From Entomortierella parvispora (Eukaryota; Mortierellomycota; Mortierellomycetes; Mortierellales; Mortierellaceae): DNA of 64,000 nucleotides. The notes beneath the pieces were generated by a model. It was not told the origin of the DNA and searched no databases. It worked only from the letters and a program-made list of their open reading frames with translations. Each line of letters begins with the position of its first letter. Positions within the stretch are counted from its first letter, which is position 1. Below are positions 35,845 to 44,984 of this stretch, piece by piece. The stretch lies in NCBI GenBank assembly GCA_963573315.1, contig OY752147.1, forward strand, positions 620,001 through 684,000, in the 5' to 3' direction. The translations under genes and the position numbers were made by a program.

Positions 35845-38099
35845 GGCAATCGAAATAAAGCAAAATAAAAATATAAAGCAGGCGGGCAGACCTACGATGA
35901 AGGAGACACGCGACCGTCAGGTTGCAGAGGGAGAGTGTTAGTGCAACAGTAACAGTCGGAAGCTGGTCTGCTCATTGGCCAGCGATGCGAAAACGCAAGA
36001 AGTAGAAAGGGGGAGAGGAAGGAGAGGATCCCGTCTGTCTGTCCCCCTCAAGGCAAATCCAAGTCGAGGACGAGCCCTTCAAGCTCTCGCTCTGGCCTCT
36101 TGATGCCTATTGGTCCTACGCGTTGTCGCCATACGAAACGCGATCTCCTTCACCTCCATTAGCCTTGTTTAGTGCCGTGCCTGAGGACTAGCCCCCTCTG
36201 GCGGTCACCACAGCACTGCGCCACGCGCGTCTTTACTTTTTCTGCTATTCTTGGCCTCCCTTTTATCAACATGCTGGTGCGCCCTGCACCTTGCATCCAT
36301 GGGAAGACTGGGACACAAGCTACCAGTTGTTGTCGCACCGTCCGCGATCTGGTATTGCCCTCCCTTTCTGTCCCTTCCCTTCCCGCCTGGAGCCCTTTCT
36401 GTCGCATCTTTCCAGGAGCTTGAAAAATCCAAATGTGGTTATGTGCAGTGTGTGCAAAAACGAGGCAGCTGCAGTAATAACAAGACAAGACAAGAAAAAA
36501 CAACAACAAAAAGGAAACAGTGACAACAGGGCGATCCAACCCCGCCCACTGCCGGAAAGAAAGAAGGGAGATGAAGAGCGAGGCAGGAAAGGCTTGTGCA
36601 TGGAATCTTTCAGGAGGTGCAAAGGGAGGGGGTGGGGTGGGGTGGGGGGGAAAGAGGAAAAGAAAAGAGACAGGAAGGATGCGGACGCCAGGTGCAATGG
36701 TGGTGAGGACTCTCTTCTGCAGCTGCCTCCCCTTTGGAAAAGGCACCCACTTTGACCGAGAAAAGACTCGGCGTGGGTAATTGCGAGGGCTCACTCTCTT
36801 TTTCCTCATGCTCACGCTGTCTCTTTCTCTCTTTCTTGTTCTCTCTCTCTCTGACACACTCACTTTCTTCCTCTCTCTCTCATCCTCACTGGCTGGTGTC
36901 GAGGAGCTCAGTTGCGTTCAAAGACTCTTTGGGAGATGTTACAATAATAAACAACAGGCGTGCCGTACCTGGATAGGCTGTCAGAGGCGTTTCTCTCCTG
37001 CGGGAAGAATCGCGATAGATGGTTGAATGGCTGTAAGAGTGCTGGTGTCTGTTTTCGCGGGTGAGCGAAGGTCAGTTCAACACGACCGCAACGCAACGAA
37101 GTTTGGTTGGGCTGGGCTGGGAAGTAGACCCGACTTCTCGGCCTTGTTTAACGGCGAACTAGAGGAGACATGCGAGAGAGAAGGAGGGAGAGAGAGAGAG
37201 AGGACGGAGACACGGTTAGTTTCCAAGCACGTCGAACCTCTATTGGGAATAAGGACATTACAATAAGGAAACGAAGCGAGGTCTGTTCTCCGCCACGAGA
37301 AATCGTGGATATGTTATGTCATGCTGGAGACAGGCTCTCCTCCCGCCGCACATCAGTCTTTGAAGGGACGAAGCATGAGACAAAGAGGAGGCCGACACAG
37401 AATGTCTCTCTTGACCCTCCTCGACACCGCCTCCCTCGCTCCCATCCAAGCAGCCATTGCAGGCAGGCAACGCTGAAAGGAAAGGGGCGTCCGCGAACAG
37501 TGGGAATGGGCGAGGCGGCCGATTGGGTGGCCAAGGAGAATGCATGCTGCACTAGCGCCAAAAAAGCACAGGCAGCTGCACCCACCAGCCAGTCAACTTG
37601 TCCATCCCTGCGGGTGGGTGGTTTGCTTCCGTCTGTGCTTGGATTCATTGCTCTGCGGTGGACCCTGAGAATGTCTCAAGCTTGCCAGAGACCCATCCAT
37701 CCCCTTCCCTTCCCTGTCCCCATTGCCAGATAGCCCTTTTTCCATGTTCTATAAAAAGCCAAGCAAGCCCAATGTGGCAGGGAGTGTGTTGATGGATGGG
37801 ACAAGAGGAGACACATAGCCTGCCATAGTGCCATAGTCACACTGTTGTGTCTGTCCGACGTTGGACTTGATCCTCGGGGGATGTGCGAGGATCACCCTGT
37901 GCATCATGCATGTGTGTGGGTGGTGTGTCCTGCCCCCCCTCCCACATTCCTGGCGCCCAGTTCCTGGCTCAGCGGTTCGCGTCCCTGGTTGGCTATTTCC
38001 GTCTTTTTGAACTGCTTCATGGTTTCTCTTTTTTTTCAGGCACAAAAATAGGTGGAAGAGAGGAGGAGAAAGAAAAACGCCGCGTGGAATTGCGCTGAT

Positions 38100-38590
38100 T
38101 GATTACCGATGGCAAACAGGCAGAGAGACAAAGAGAGAGAGACGGAGACAGTGGCAAAAGAAGGATTGTGATGGTGGAAATATGAAGATTGGGTTGCTAG
38201 CGAGGGGAGGCTGTGCGAGGAAGCAAGGACGAAAGACAGAGGGAGAGAGGGAGAGAGAGAAAGAGTGAGAGAGAGAGAGAGTGAGTGAGTGAGTGAGAGT
38301 GAGTGAGAAGAGCAAGAAAGAAAGGAGGAATGAAAGTATGAACAAAAGAAAGAGAGAAGAGATAACGAATGAGGTAATAAGAGCAGATGGGGGGAGCGGA
38401 ACAAGGGAATGAAGAGTTGGAAAACGAAAAAGAAGACGAAAAGGCCAAGGCAAAGAGGAAGGAAAAGGACGCAGTGAAGAAAAGGGAAAAGGGACGGAAG
38501 GAGAGAGGAGAGAGAGAAAGAGAGGACAGAGGGGGGAGAAGGAGGAGACAAAGTGAGAGACAGAAAGAGACAGAAAAAAGGACTCGTGTC
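38100..38590. repeat. Long GA-rich (polypurine) tract with GAGT/GA microsatellites
   Basis: Nearly 500 bases of purine-biased sequence on the plus strand, including GAGA runs and GAGTGAGTGAGTGAGT at about 38279-38300. Such mirror-like polypurine tracts can form triplex (H-) DNA. Confidence 0.75.
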
Positions 38591-38610
38591 TGTTGTTGAC
38601 CTTGTCTGCC

Positions 38611-38692
38611 TGCCATGCTTGCCATGCTTGCCATGCTTGTTTGTCTGCTTGCCTGCCTGTCTGCTTGTCTGCTTGTCTGTTTGTCTGCGGGA
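38611..38692. repeat. Tandem TGCCATGCT / CTGCTTGT repeats
   Basis: Three 9-base copies of TGCCATGCT at 38611-38638, then alternating CTGCTTGT/CTGCCTGT units to about 38692. Non-coding simple repeat. Confidence 0.75.
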
Positions 38693-41000
38693 AACAAACA
38701 AACGGGCGGATGGATGGACGGACGGATCAGCGTACGCGCCCTTTCCTTCCTTCTTTCCTTTGTCCTCCTCTTCATGCCGTCTCTGTCTTGCTTCCCTTTC
38801 CTCTCTATCAGCGCATGTCGCGGCATGTGCCGGTCCTATCCCAGCTTTCAGCGCATTTCTTTTCTCTCTCTCTCGCTCTCTCTCTCTCTCCTGTCTTTCA
38901 TCCTTTTTCTCGTTCTCATCTTCCTCCAGATGAATGATCCAAGGTGGCTTCTTGTCATGTCGTCAATCCACTCGCGCGTCTTCCTGTTGCTACCTTGCAG
39001 CATTCATTTGTTGCTATTGTCGATTTTTTTTGCTTTCTCGGCTTTTTATTTTTGTGGCTGCTGTCCTACGCAATTCTCGCACACCATGGTCAAAGGTATC
39101 ACAATCGTTTACAGATGCACTGCTCTCGATTATTGCCTTGTTGATGAGTTTCTCCCTTCCAAGCCTCTTGAGTCCCATTACTCATCGTGTCTCTGTCTCA
39201 TTGAAACGCGCCCTGGCGGTTCAAAACGGCTTGCAAGACCTTGATACTCTATCCACTGCGGAGCTTATTCCCTTTTGCTCAATTGACATCTGAGATGAGG
39301 ATTGAGCTCAATTTGGGCCAGCTTCACCCACCTCACCCCTCCTCCGGCCGAAACAAGGGAGTGAGTTTCGAGGTTTTTTTTTTTTTATTTTTCCCTGTGG
39401 TGAACAGTGAGAGCTCGCACTCTCAAGAAAACCATCTCGGTCGATCAACAAAAGAATTCCTGACCACATTACCGTAAACAGCGTCCTAGAGAGCTTCTAT
39501 TAGGATTTCTTTTTCTTTTTTTCCTTTCTTCTTGTTGCAGTCGTTGTAAAGGTAAACAAAGAGGTAAGAAAAAATATAATCACATCCAAGGAAAAAGGGC
39601 CACGGAGACAGAAAGAAGGCTGACCTGACCCTCTCCCGCAAGGTCCGACATAACATTCCATCGCCAGACTCTCTTCCCGTGCATGGGCATCTCTGTGCGA
39701 GGAAAAGAAAAAGAGATCGCTCTCTGTGCCCACGAGCATGCTTCTCCTTCCCGCCCAAAAAAAAAGAAAAAAGAAAAAGGTAAACAACAACAATGGTCAA
39801 TCGAAATGCCTTCCAATGTCGCGTGTCTTTCGCGGGCTGCGATTCCCCTCTTTGTCTTTTTGAGACACGGAATCGCACAATTGATCTTGAACTGATAGCG
39901 CTTTCGAGGACCTGAAGAGGACTTTGTATTCTACCCTCATCAGCTACCATTGCCTCGGATATTGTTCAAGATGTGGCCGAGCAGGTGCAGTGCATCAGCA
40001 AACGTCTGGGCGCGCGTGTTTCACAACAAGGCAACCTTACCGATGGGATACTCCGCAACCCGTTCGGGAATGCGATTTTCGGATGCATCAGAAACATGGG
40101 TCCCAATATTGAACGCGAAAATTACACGACCTCTTTCGGGGGGGGGCATCATCTCATCTTTTTTTCTTTGCTGTTTTGACTTTTTGGATACCGACAAATG
40201 GATGCAAGGACCACTGAGAAAGACAAATATGCACAGTCGGGTAGCCTGGGAGTTTATGACGGACAAACTTGCCCCAAGCTTGCCCTGTTGACAAATAGCT
40301 AGAGATATGAATATTACCAGCCCTCATGCTCTCAATTGCAATATATCGTGTCCTTCTCCACCCATGAATATCGGCGGAGGGATTAGCATTGAAAAATAGA
40401 GAGAGGGAGCAACAGAGAGACAGAGAGCAATGCAAAGCGTAAAGTACTGTACCGATACTGTACTGTACCTTTCAGAGAGTTGCGAAAATGGAGAAACGGA
40501 GTTGATTTCTTAAACCCTTTTGGTGAAAAGGAAAATGGCCCTTTTGAAGTTTTGATTGTGAGGTTAATAATGACGATCGCTTCATATCAATGCCTCACTT
40601 TGACTATCATTCGCTAAGGTACTTTTTTCTCATTTTCAATTGCCCGTAGACCATCTCATGTGCTCTAAAGCCTGTGTTTGGTGAGGAACTGAACTCTGTC
40701 CGCGAATCCCATGAGACGAGTGCGAGATGAAAAGAGGCCGATAAGGTTGCCTTTCAGCCACCAACCTTGATGAGTTGAATGTGAGCAATTTCTGAAGAAA
40801 GGAACAAAGGAAAATAATTCTCCTTTGGACGTCAAAGCCAACCCACCTATGATGTAACGAGACGAGATCGACCGGCCGGAAGGAAGGTTGCACACCCACT
40901 AGGCTACAGTGGCAGTACCGGTACATGTACAGAATTTGTCCCGGTTTGAGTGAAAAGAGTCCAAGAGGGCTGACACGTGTGATTTCAGTCGTTTTATTTT

Positions 41001-42284
41001 CTATGAACTCGCCTTGTCGCCCCCAGATGCAGCAGCCTTCTTTCTTGCTAGGTAACGCGCCTTGGCATCCATGACTTGCCCGTCCTCGTTCTTGCGCTTC
41101 AAGGCTTCGCGGATCGATTCTTGCCTTTGCTTCTCCTCTTCCTCGCGCTTCTTTTCTTGCTCTAATAACTGTCGCTCAATCTGTTCCGTCATACGAGACC
41201 GCTGATCTGGAGTGGCAGAGTCTCTGGAGGACCGACCATCGCCATCGCGAGAGGATCGGTATTTTTGATCCTTATAATCTGCATAGGCCCGCTCGCGGTC
41301 ATAACCACCACTAGATCGAGAACTATCTCCGCTGCGCCTGTCTCCACGCCGATCATCATAGCGATCTCCTCCCCGCCTGTCTCCTGATCTTGAAGAGGAT
41401 GAGGGTATTGAGGACGTGGGCTTTTTGGTGATATTAAGACCTCCCTTTAGAAGATCGCGCTTGTCTACAATCTTGCCTTCCTCGTTCAAAACCACGTTCA
41501 ATCCACGCTCTCTTGCTTCCTGAGCCAAAATTCGATCATCCTTCTCCTTGGCCTTCAATTCTTGCTCCAGAGCTTCGGCTTCTTCTGCTGATAACCGTTT
41601 TGAGGAAGAGGCATCATTGTCTTCTGGTCTCAGCATCTTTGTCCGCTGGTCCAGCATGGTCTTGTAGAATCCCTGCATCAATGAACCATCCTTATCCTGA
41701 CTCAACATCTCTTCTCTCTTTCGATCCTCCTCCTCTGCAAGGCGCATGGCCTCCTTTTGGGCTTTGTAGGCTGGGGTGATGAACTTTTCCTTGTCCTTGA
41801 ACTCTTCTCCTTCTTGTTCCCGCTCTCGTTCAATCTTTTTCTCCTCTGCAATCTGTCGATCGCGTTTCCGGGTTTCGGCCGCTTGCAGAAGGGCTGTGAC
41901 ATATTTGGGTTTGCGGTCGAGGGCATCCTTTTTGCGAGCAAGTTCTGCCATTCTGTCCTTGGCTTTGAGTTGATCATAGACTCCGTCGTAATCAAAGACG
42001 GTCGCGTCCTGGGCCAGGGCTTCGTTCTGCTGCTCAATCACGGCACTGGTCTGGAGGGTGGCGGTGGCATAAGGCCGAAGAGTTTTGTTGACGGCGGCTG
42101 TGGATGACGCAGAGGAAGGGCGGGAGGGCTTCTTGCTGTCGTCATTGTCGGAATCGAGGTTGTCTTCGTCTGAGCTATGGTCACCAAACGCATTTCGGCC
42201 GCCCATGGGTCGCGTGGCGGCGGGCTTTGGCTTTGCAGGGCCTGGCTTCTTTTTGAGAACAAGGCCAAATTGTACCCCAGACAT
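41001..42284 (-). CDS. NSRP1: NSRP1-like nuclear speckle splicing regulator
   Basis: A single exon of 427 residues. It begins SGVQFGLVLKKK, followed by an Asp/Ser-rich stretch and the conserved coiled-coil domain (former DUF2040) at about 90-215: YDGVYDQL, KPKYVTALLQAAETRKRDR, EKFITPAYKAQKEAMR. The C-terminal half is RS/RD/RG-rich (SGDRRGGDRYDDRRGDRR) and ends in a charged helical part. NSRP1/CCDC55 in animals is a nuclear speckle protein influencing alternative splice-site choice. Length is shorter than human NSRP1 but the order of parts is the same. A minus-strand AATAAA lies at 40998-40993, immediately after the stop, so the 3' UTR is very short. It is divergent from the glycyl-tRNA synthetase, 364 bases between ATGs. 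Confidence 0.9.
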   Translation of the reverse strand: MSGVQFGLVLKKKPGPAKPKPAATRPMGGRNAFGDHSSDEDNLDSDNDDSKKPSRPSSASSTAAVNKTLRPYATATLQTSAVIEQQNEALAQDATVFDYDGVYDQLKAKDRMAELARKKDALDRKPKYVTALLQAAETRKRDRQIAEEKKIEREREQEGEEFKDKEKFITPAYKAQKEAMRLAEEEDRKREEMLSQDKDGSLMQGFYKTMLDQRTKMLRPEDNDASSSKRLSAEEAEALEQELKAKEKDDRILAQEARERGLNVVLNEEGKIVDKRDLLKGGLNITKKPTSSIPSSSSRSGDRRGGDRYDDRRGDRRSGDSSRSSGGYDRERAYADYKDQKYRSSRDGDGRSSRDSATPDQRSRMTEQIERQLLEQEKKREEEEKQRQESIREALKRKNEDGQVMDAKARYLARKKAAASGGDKASS

Positions 42285-42648
42285 GACGATGTTTGCTGCG
42301 GTTATGAAGAGTCCTGATGTAACTGGGTCTTGGCAGAAGTGAAAAATGAGCCTAAGGGTAGGGCGAGAGGAGGAGGAGAAAGAGACGACGAAAAAGAAGA
42401 GTAGAGAGGAAGGGAAGGAAGCATGTGCACAATTGCAATGCTTCCATCATGCATGCAAGGTGTCCCATGCATCCTCGGTGGCTTGTGTGTTTTCTGGAGC
42501 GATCAGTTTCTGCCCTTCTTCCCCGCGACGAAGCGCGATTCCCCTGTGTCCCCTGTGTCCCTCTTTCCATTCCAACCATTCCCTTTCCCCCTCTCCCGAA
42601 TCTCTCCTTCTTCTCCTCCTCCTCTTAGCCTCTCTTAACTACTTCATA
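42285..42648. promoter_or_regulatory. Shared divergent promoter of NSRP1-like and GlyRS genes
   Basis: 364 bases between opposing ATGs. The right-hand 120 bases are CT-rich (leader of the GlyRS gene); the left half is purine-rich. No TATA box evident. Confidence 0.5.
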
Positions 42649-44463
42649 ATGTCGGCAATGCGCCATCTACTGGACCTCTGCAAGCGCAGAGGATTCCTCT
42701 TCCAGTCCGCCGAGATTCACGGAGGACTCCGAGGTGCATACGACTATGGCCCGCTCGGGGTTGAACTCAAACGCAATCTTTCTCAGGAATGGTGGAGTGC
42801 CATGGTCTATCAGAGATCAAACGTCGTCGGCATCGATACCGCCATTATCACCCCGCCAGCCGTGCTAAAGACCTCGGGCCACGTAGATCAGTTCACAGAC
42901 GAAATGGTCGACTCTAGACTTTCCAAGGAACGGTTCCGCCCTGACAAGGCACCTGAGCTCAAACTCATCGAGCCTACGGCGACGACAACAAGCTCAGTTC
43001 TTCCTATTACGGCTCCTGACAAGATCACAGCCAAAGCATGGGAACACGAGATCAGGACACAGTTCGCCAAAGGTGCCTTGATCACCCGGAAGGGCAAGGA
43101 GATTCAGTTACAAGTGGAGCGCATGGAAAAAAACAAGATTATTCTCAAAAAGGACAACAACCAATCTGCTGCAGAGGGAGAAACCAACCTACAGATCCCT
43201 TACCATGGCTATGTGGACCCCAACTCGAACTCGCCCTTTCTCACGGAATCCCGACCTTTCAATCTGATGTTCAAGACCTACCTGGATCCCATTGACCCCA
43301 TTGATCGCGTGATCAGCACGACTTTGACTTCCGAAAGAGCTGGACAAGACAAGGCAACAACTCGACAGGAGGTCGATAAGACCTTGTACCCATCCCTGAC
43401 GTACTTGCGTCCCGAGACTGCGCAAGGAGTCTTTATCAATTATGCAACCGTCCAAAGATCCCACCCTCATCTGAGAGTTCCTTTTGGAATTGCTCAGATT
43501 GGAAAGTCGTTCAGAAACGAGATCCGACTAGAACATGCCATCTTTCGAACTCCTGAATTCGAACAGATGGAACTTGAATACTTTGTGGCGCCCTGGGAAG
43601 CAGGTCGGGAATTCGAGCTTTGGCGTCAGTCAAGGATGGATTGGTGGCGGTACTATGCGCGCAACCCTGCCAAGATTCGGGAAAGAGCGCACGCACAAGA
43701 CGAATTGGCCCATTATTCTAGTGGATGTGTAGATGTCGAATACCTGTTCCCTTGGGGCTGGGGCGAAGTCGAAGGAATTGCGAATCGAGGCGACTTTGAT
43801 TTGAGAAAGCATTCCGAGGCTACAGGAATCAAGTTGCAGTACACGGATGCAGCTCTGGTGCAGGAACGGCAACAAAGAGAAAAGTCCTCGGGAATCAAGG
43901 AGGTCTTTAAAGAGGATCAGGATCGCGAGAGGTTTATTCCGCATGTGGTTGAGTCGTCCTGTGGATTGAACCGAGCCATGTTGGCGTTCATGTTGGATGC
44001 AATGGAGGTTGTAGATGATCAGGGACGTGTTGTGGATCTGGAAGGCGGCGAGACCGAAGACTCTAAGAACAGCGGTGCAGGAAAGTCAAAATCTTCATCC
44101 TCGCCACTGAGGACGATCATGAAGCTCCACCCCCGATTGGCACCGGTCAAGGTCGCTGTTTTACCTCTGGTGTCTAACAACGAGGATCTGATGAAAATTT
44201 GTCAAGGAATCTCTCAAAACCTGAGACAGGAGCTGCAAGTAAACGTCGCCTTGGAAAGCCAGAGTACGACGGTCGGCAAGCGGTACTACCGGATGGATGA
44301 GATTGGAACGCCATGGTGTGTCACTGTGGATTACGAGACTTTGCAGGATCAATCCGTGACGATCCGCGATCGCGATACGGGATTGCAGAGAAGGGTTCTG
44401 ATCAACGAAGTTTTGGATATTGTTCAGGATGGTCTGCGGTTGCAGCCCAAGCGGAAACAATAG
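42649..44463 (+). CDS. Glycyl-tRNA synthetase, bacterial alpha2 type
   Basis: Intronless, 604 residues from the ATG at 42649. It charges tRNA-Gly with glycine. Class II signatures: CKRRGFLFQSAEIHGG and YDYGPLGVELK (N-terminal), LRPETAQGVF, motif 2 GKSFRNEI with R289, FRTPEFEQMELEYF, GWGEVEGIANRGDFDL, motif 3 GLNRAMLAFML with R442, and a C-terminal anticodon-binding domain (HPRLAPVKVAVLPL, GKRYYRMDEIGTPWCVTVDY). These stretches follow bacterial dimeric GlyRS (WWxxxVxxRxxVVGID) rather than the fungal/animal Grs1, whose start reads differently and has extra insertions. No clear mitochondrial presequence is visible; an in-frame extension upstream to 42346 looks like leader sequence. Could be the mitochondrial or only GlyRS; a horizontally acquired gene is possible. 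Confidence 0.93.
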   Translation: MSAMRHLLDLCKRRGFLFQSAEIHGGLRGAYDYGPLGVELKRNLSQEWWSAMVYQRSNVVGIDTAIITPPAVLKTSGHVDQFTDEMVDSRLSKERFRPDKAPELKLIEPTATTTSSVLPITAPDKITAKAWEHEIRTQFAKGALITRKGKEIQLQVERMEKNKIILKKDNNQSAAEGETNLQIPYHGYVDPNSNSPFLTESRPFNLMFKTYLDPIDPIDRVISTTLTSERAGQDKATTRQEVDKTLYPSLTYLRPETAQGVFINYATVQRSHPHLRVPFGIAQIGKSFRNEIRLEHAIFRTPEFEQMELEYFVAPWEAGREFELWRQSRMDWWRYYARNPAKIRERAHAQDELAHYSSGCVDVEYLFPWGWGEVEGIANRGDFDLRKHSEATGIKLQYTDAALVQERQQREKSSGIKEVFKEDQDRERFIPHVVESSCGLNRAMLAFMLDAMEVVDDQGRVVDLEGGETEDSKNSGAGKSKSSSSPLRTIMKLHPRLAPVKVAVLPLVSNNEDLMKICQGISQNLRQELQVNVALESQSTTVGKRYYRMDEIGTPWCVTVDYETLQDQSVTIRDRDTGLQRRVLINEVLDIVQDGLRLQPKRKQ

Positions 44464-44984
44464 CTTTAAATATAATGTATCATATTTCCATTTGACTGCG
44501 AACTGAATGTCAGCAAGAGGGCAAGTCGCCTTAATGTTCTTTCTTGCTCGTATCACCGCAACCCTCTTTGGTCACGAGCAATGGCTTTTGCAACCATTAA
44601 CTAGAATGCCCCTTCTGACGCCTGATGATTCTAACATCCGACAACCCCTTTAAGCTGCTAGCATGGCGCTTCATAGACGACATAACTCCAATGTCTTCAG
44701 CGGCACAGTCTGCAGGACAGTTGGATATTTACCCGATAAACGACGATGACAAAGAAGAAGAACAAGAAGAACAAGAGCGGAAGGAAAGTGATCCGACAGG
44801 AGAAAAGATTCATGGGTCCGACCGTGAACCTCGTTGTTCTTAAACTTACGACCCTCTGCGACGAATAGAGTGGATAGAAGAAAAAAACTAGTGAAATGGT
44901 GAAATGGGAGTCGTCATCGTGTTTATTTTACAGGTTTGGGTGTCTTCTCAAAATATATACGAAAATTGTTTGCTTTTCCTTTCG
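44464..44984. other. Intergenic, convergent 3' flanks
   Basis: 521 bases between stop codons of GlyRS and the disordered protein gene. A minus-strand AATAAA lies at 44926-44921. A GAAGAAGAACAAGAAGAACAAG run at about 44755-44776 is simple sequence. No gene supported. Confidence 0.55.

Larger units (their letters stand above)
35845..41000. other. 5.1-kb gene-poor region with purine/pyrimidine tracts
   Basis: Between the zinc-finger start and the NSRP1 stop. It holds long strand-biased tracts: CT-rich 36795-36890, GA-rich 37165-37205 and 38100-38590, CT-rich 38740-38930. Open frames there are compositional artefacts of Ser/Leu/Arg/Glu codons. Stretches with more even composition (39900-40290) give two overlapping open frames without recognisable domains. 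GTAC-rich short palindromes occur at 40443-40470 and 40914-40931. No RNA gene recognised. Confidence 0.6.

Noticed and set aside
35449-35868. Long plus-strand frame of Leu/Val/Ala runs opposite the zinc-finger gene
   Set aside because: It is the antisense of CAG/CAA glutamine repeats (CTG/TTG), not a gene.
38611-38692. CRISPR-like short direct repeats
   Set aside because: Units are contiguous 8-9-mers without spacers; a eukaryotic microsatellite.
38036-38826. Minus-strand frames rich in Ser, Leu and Phe
   Set aside because: They read through the GA/CT tract; pure composition, no domain, no leader.
39084-39556. Possible gene starting ATGGTCAAAG with a donor, joining to an exon near 39540
   Set aside because: Downstream exons could not be chained into any recognisable or extended frame.
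42346-42648. In-frame N-terminal extension of GlyRS to an upstream ATG
   Set aside because: Sequence is purine- then pyrimidine-rich leader with His/Cys/Ser bias; not a plausible presequence, and the ATG at 42649 begins the conserved domain.
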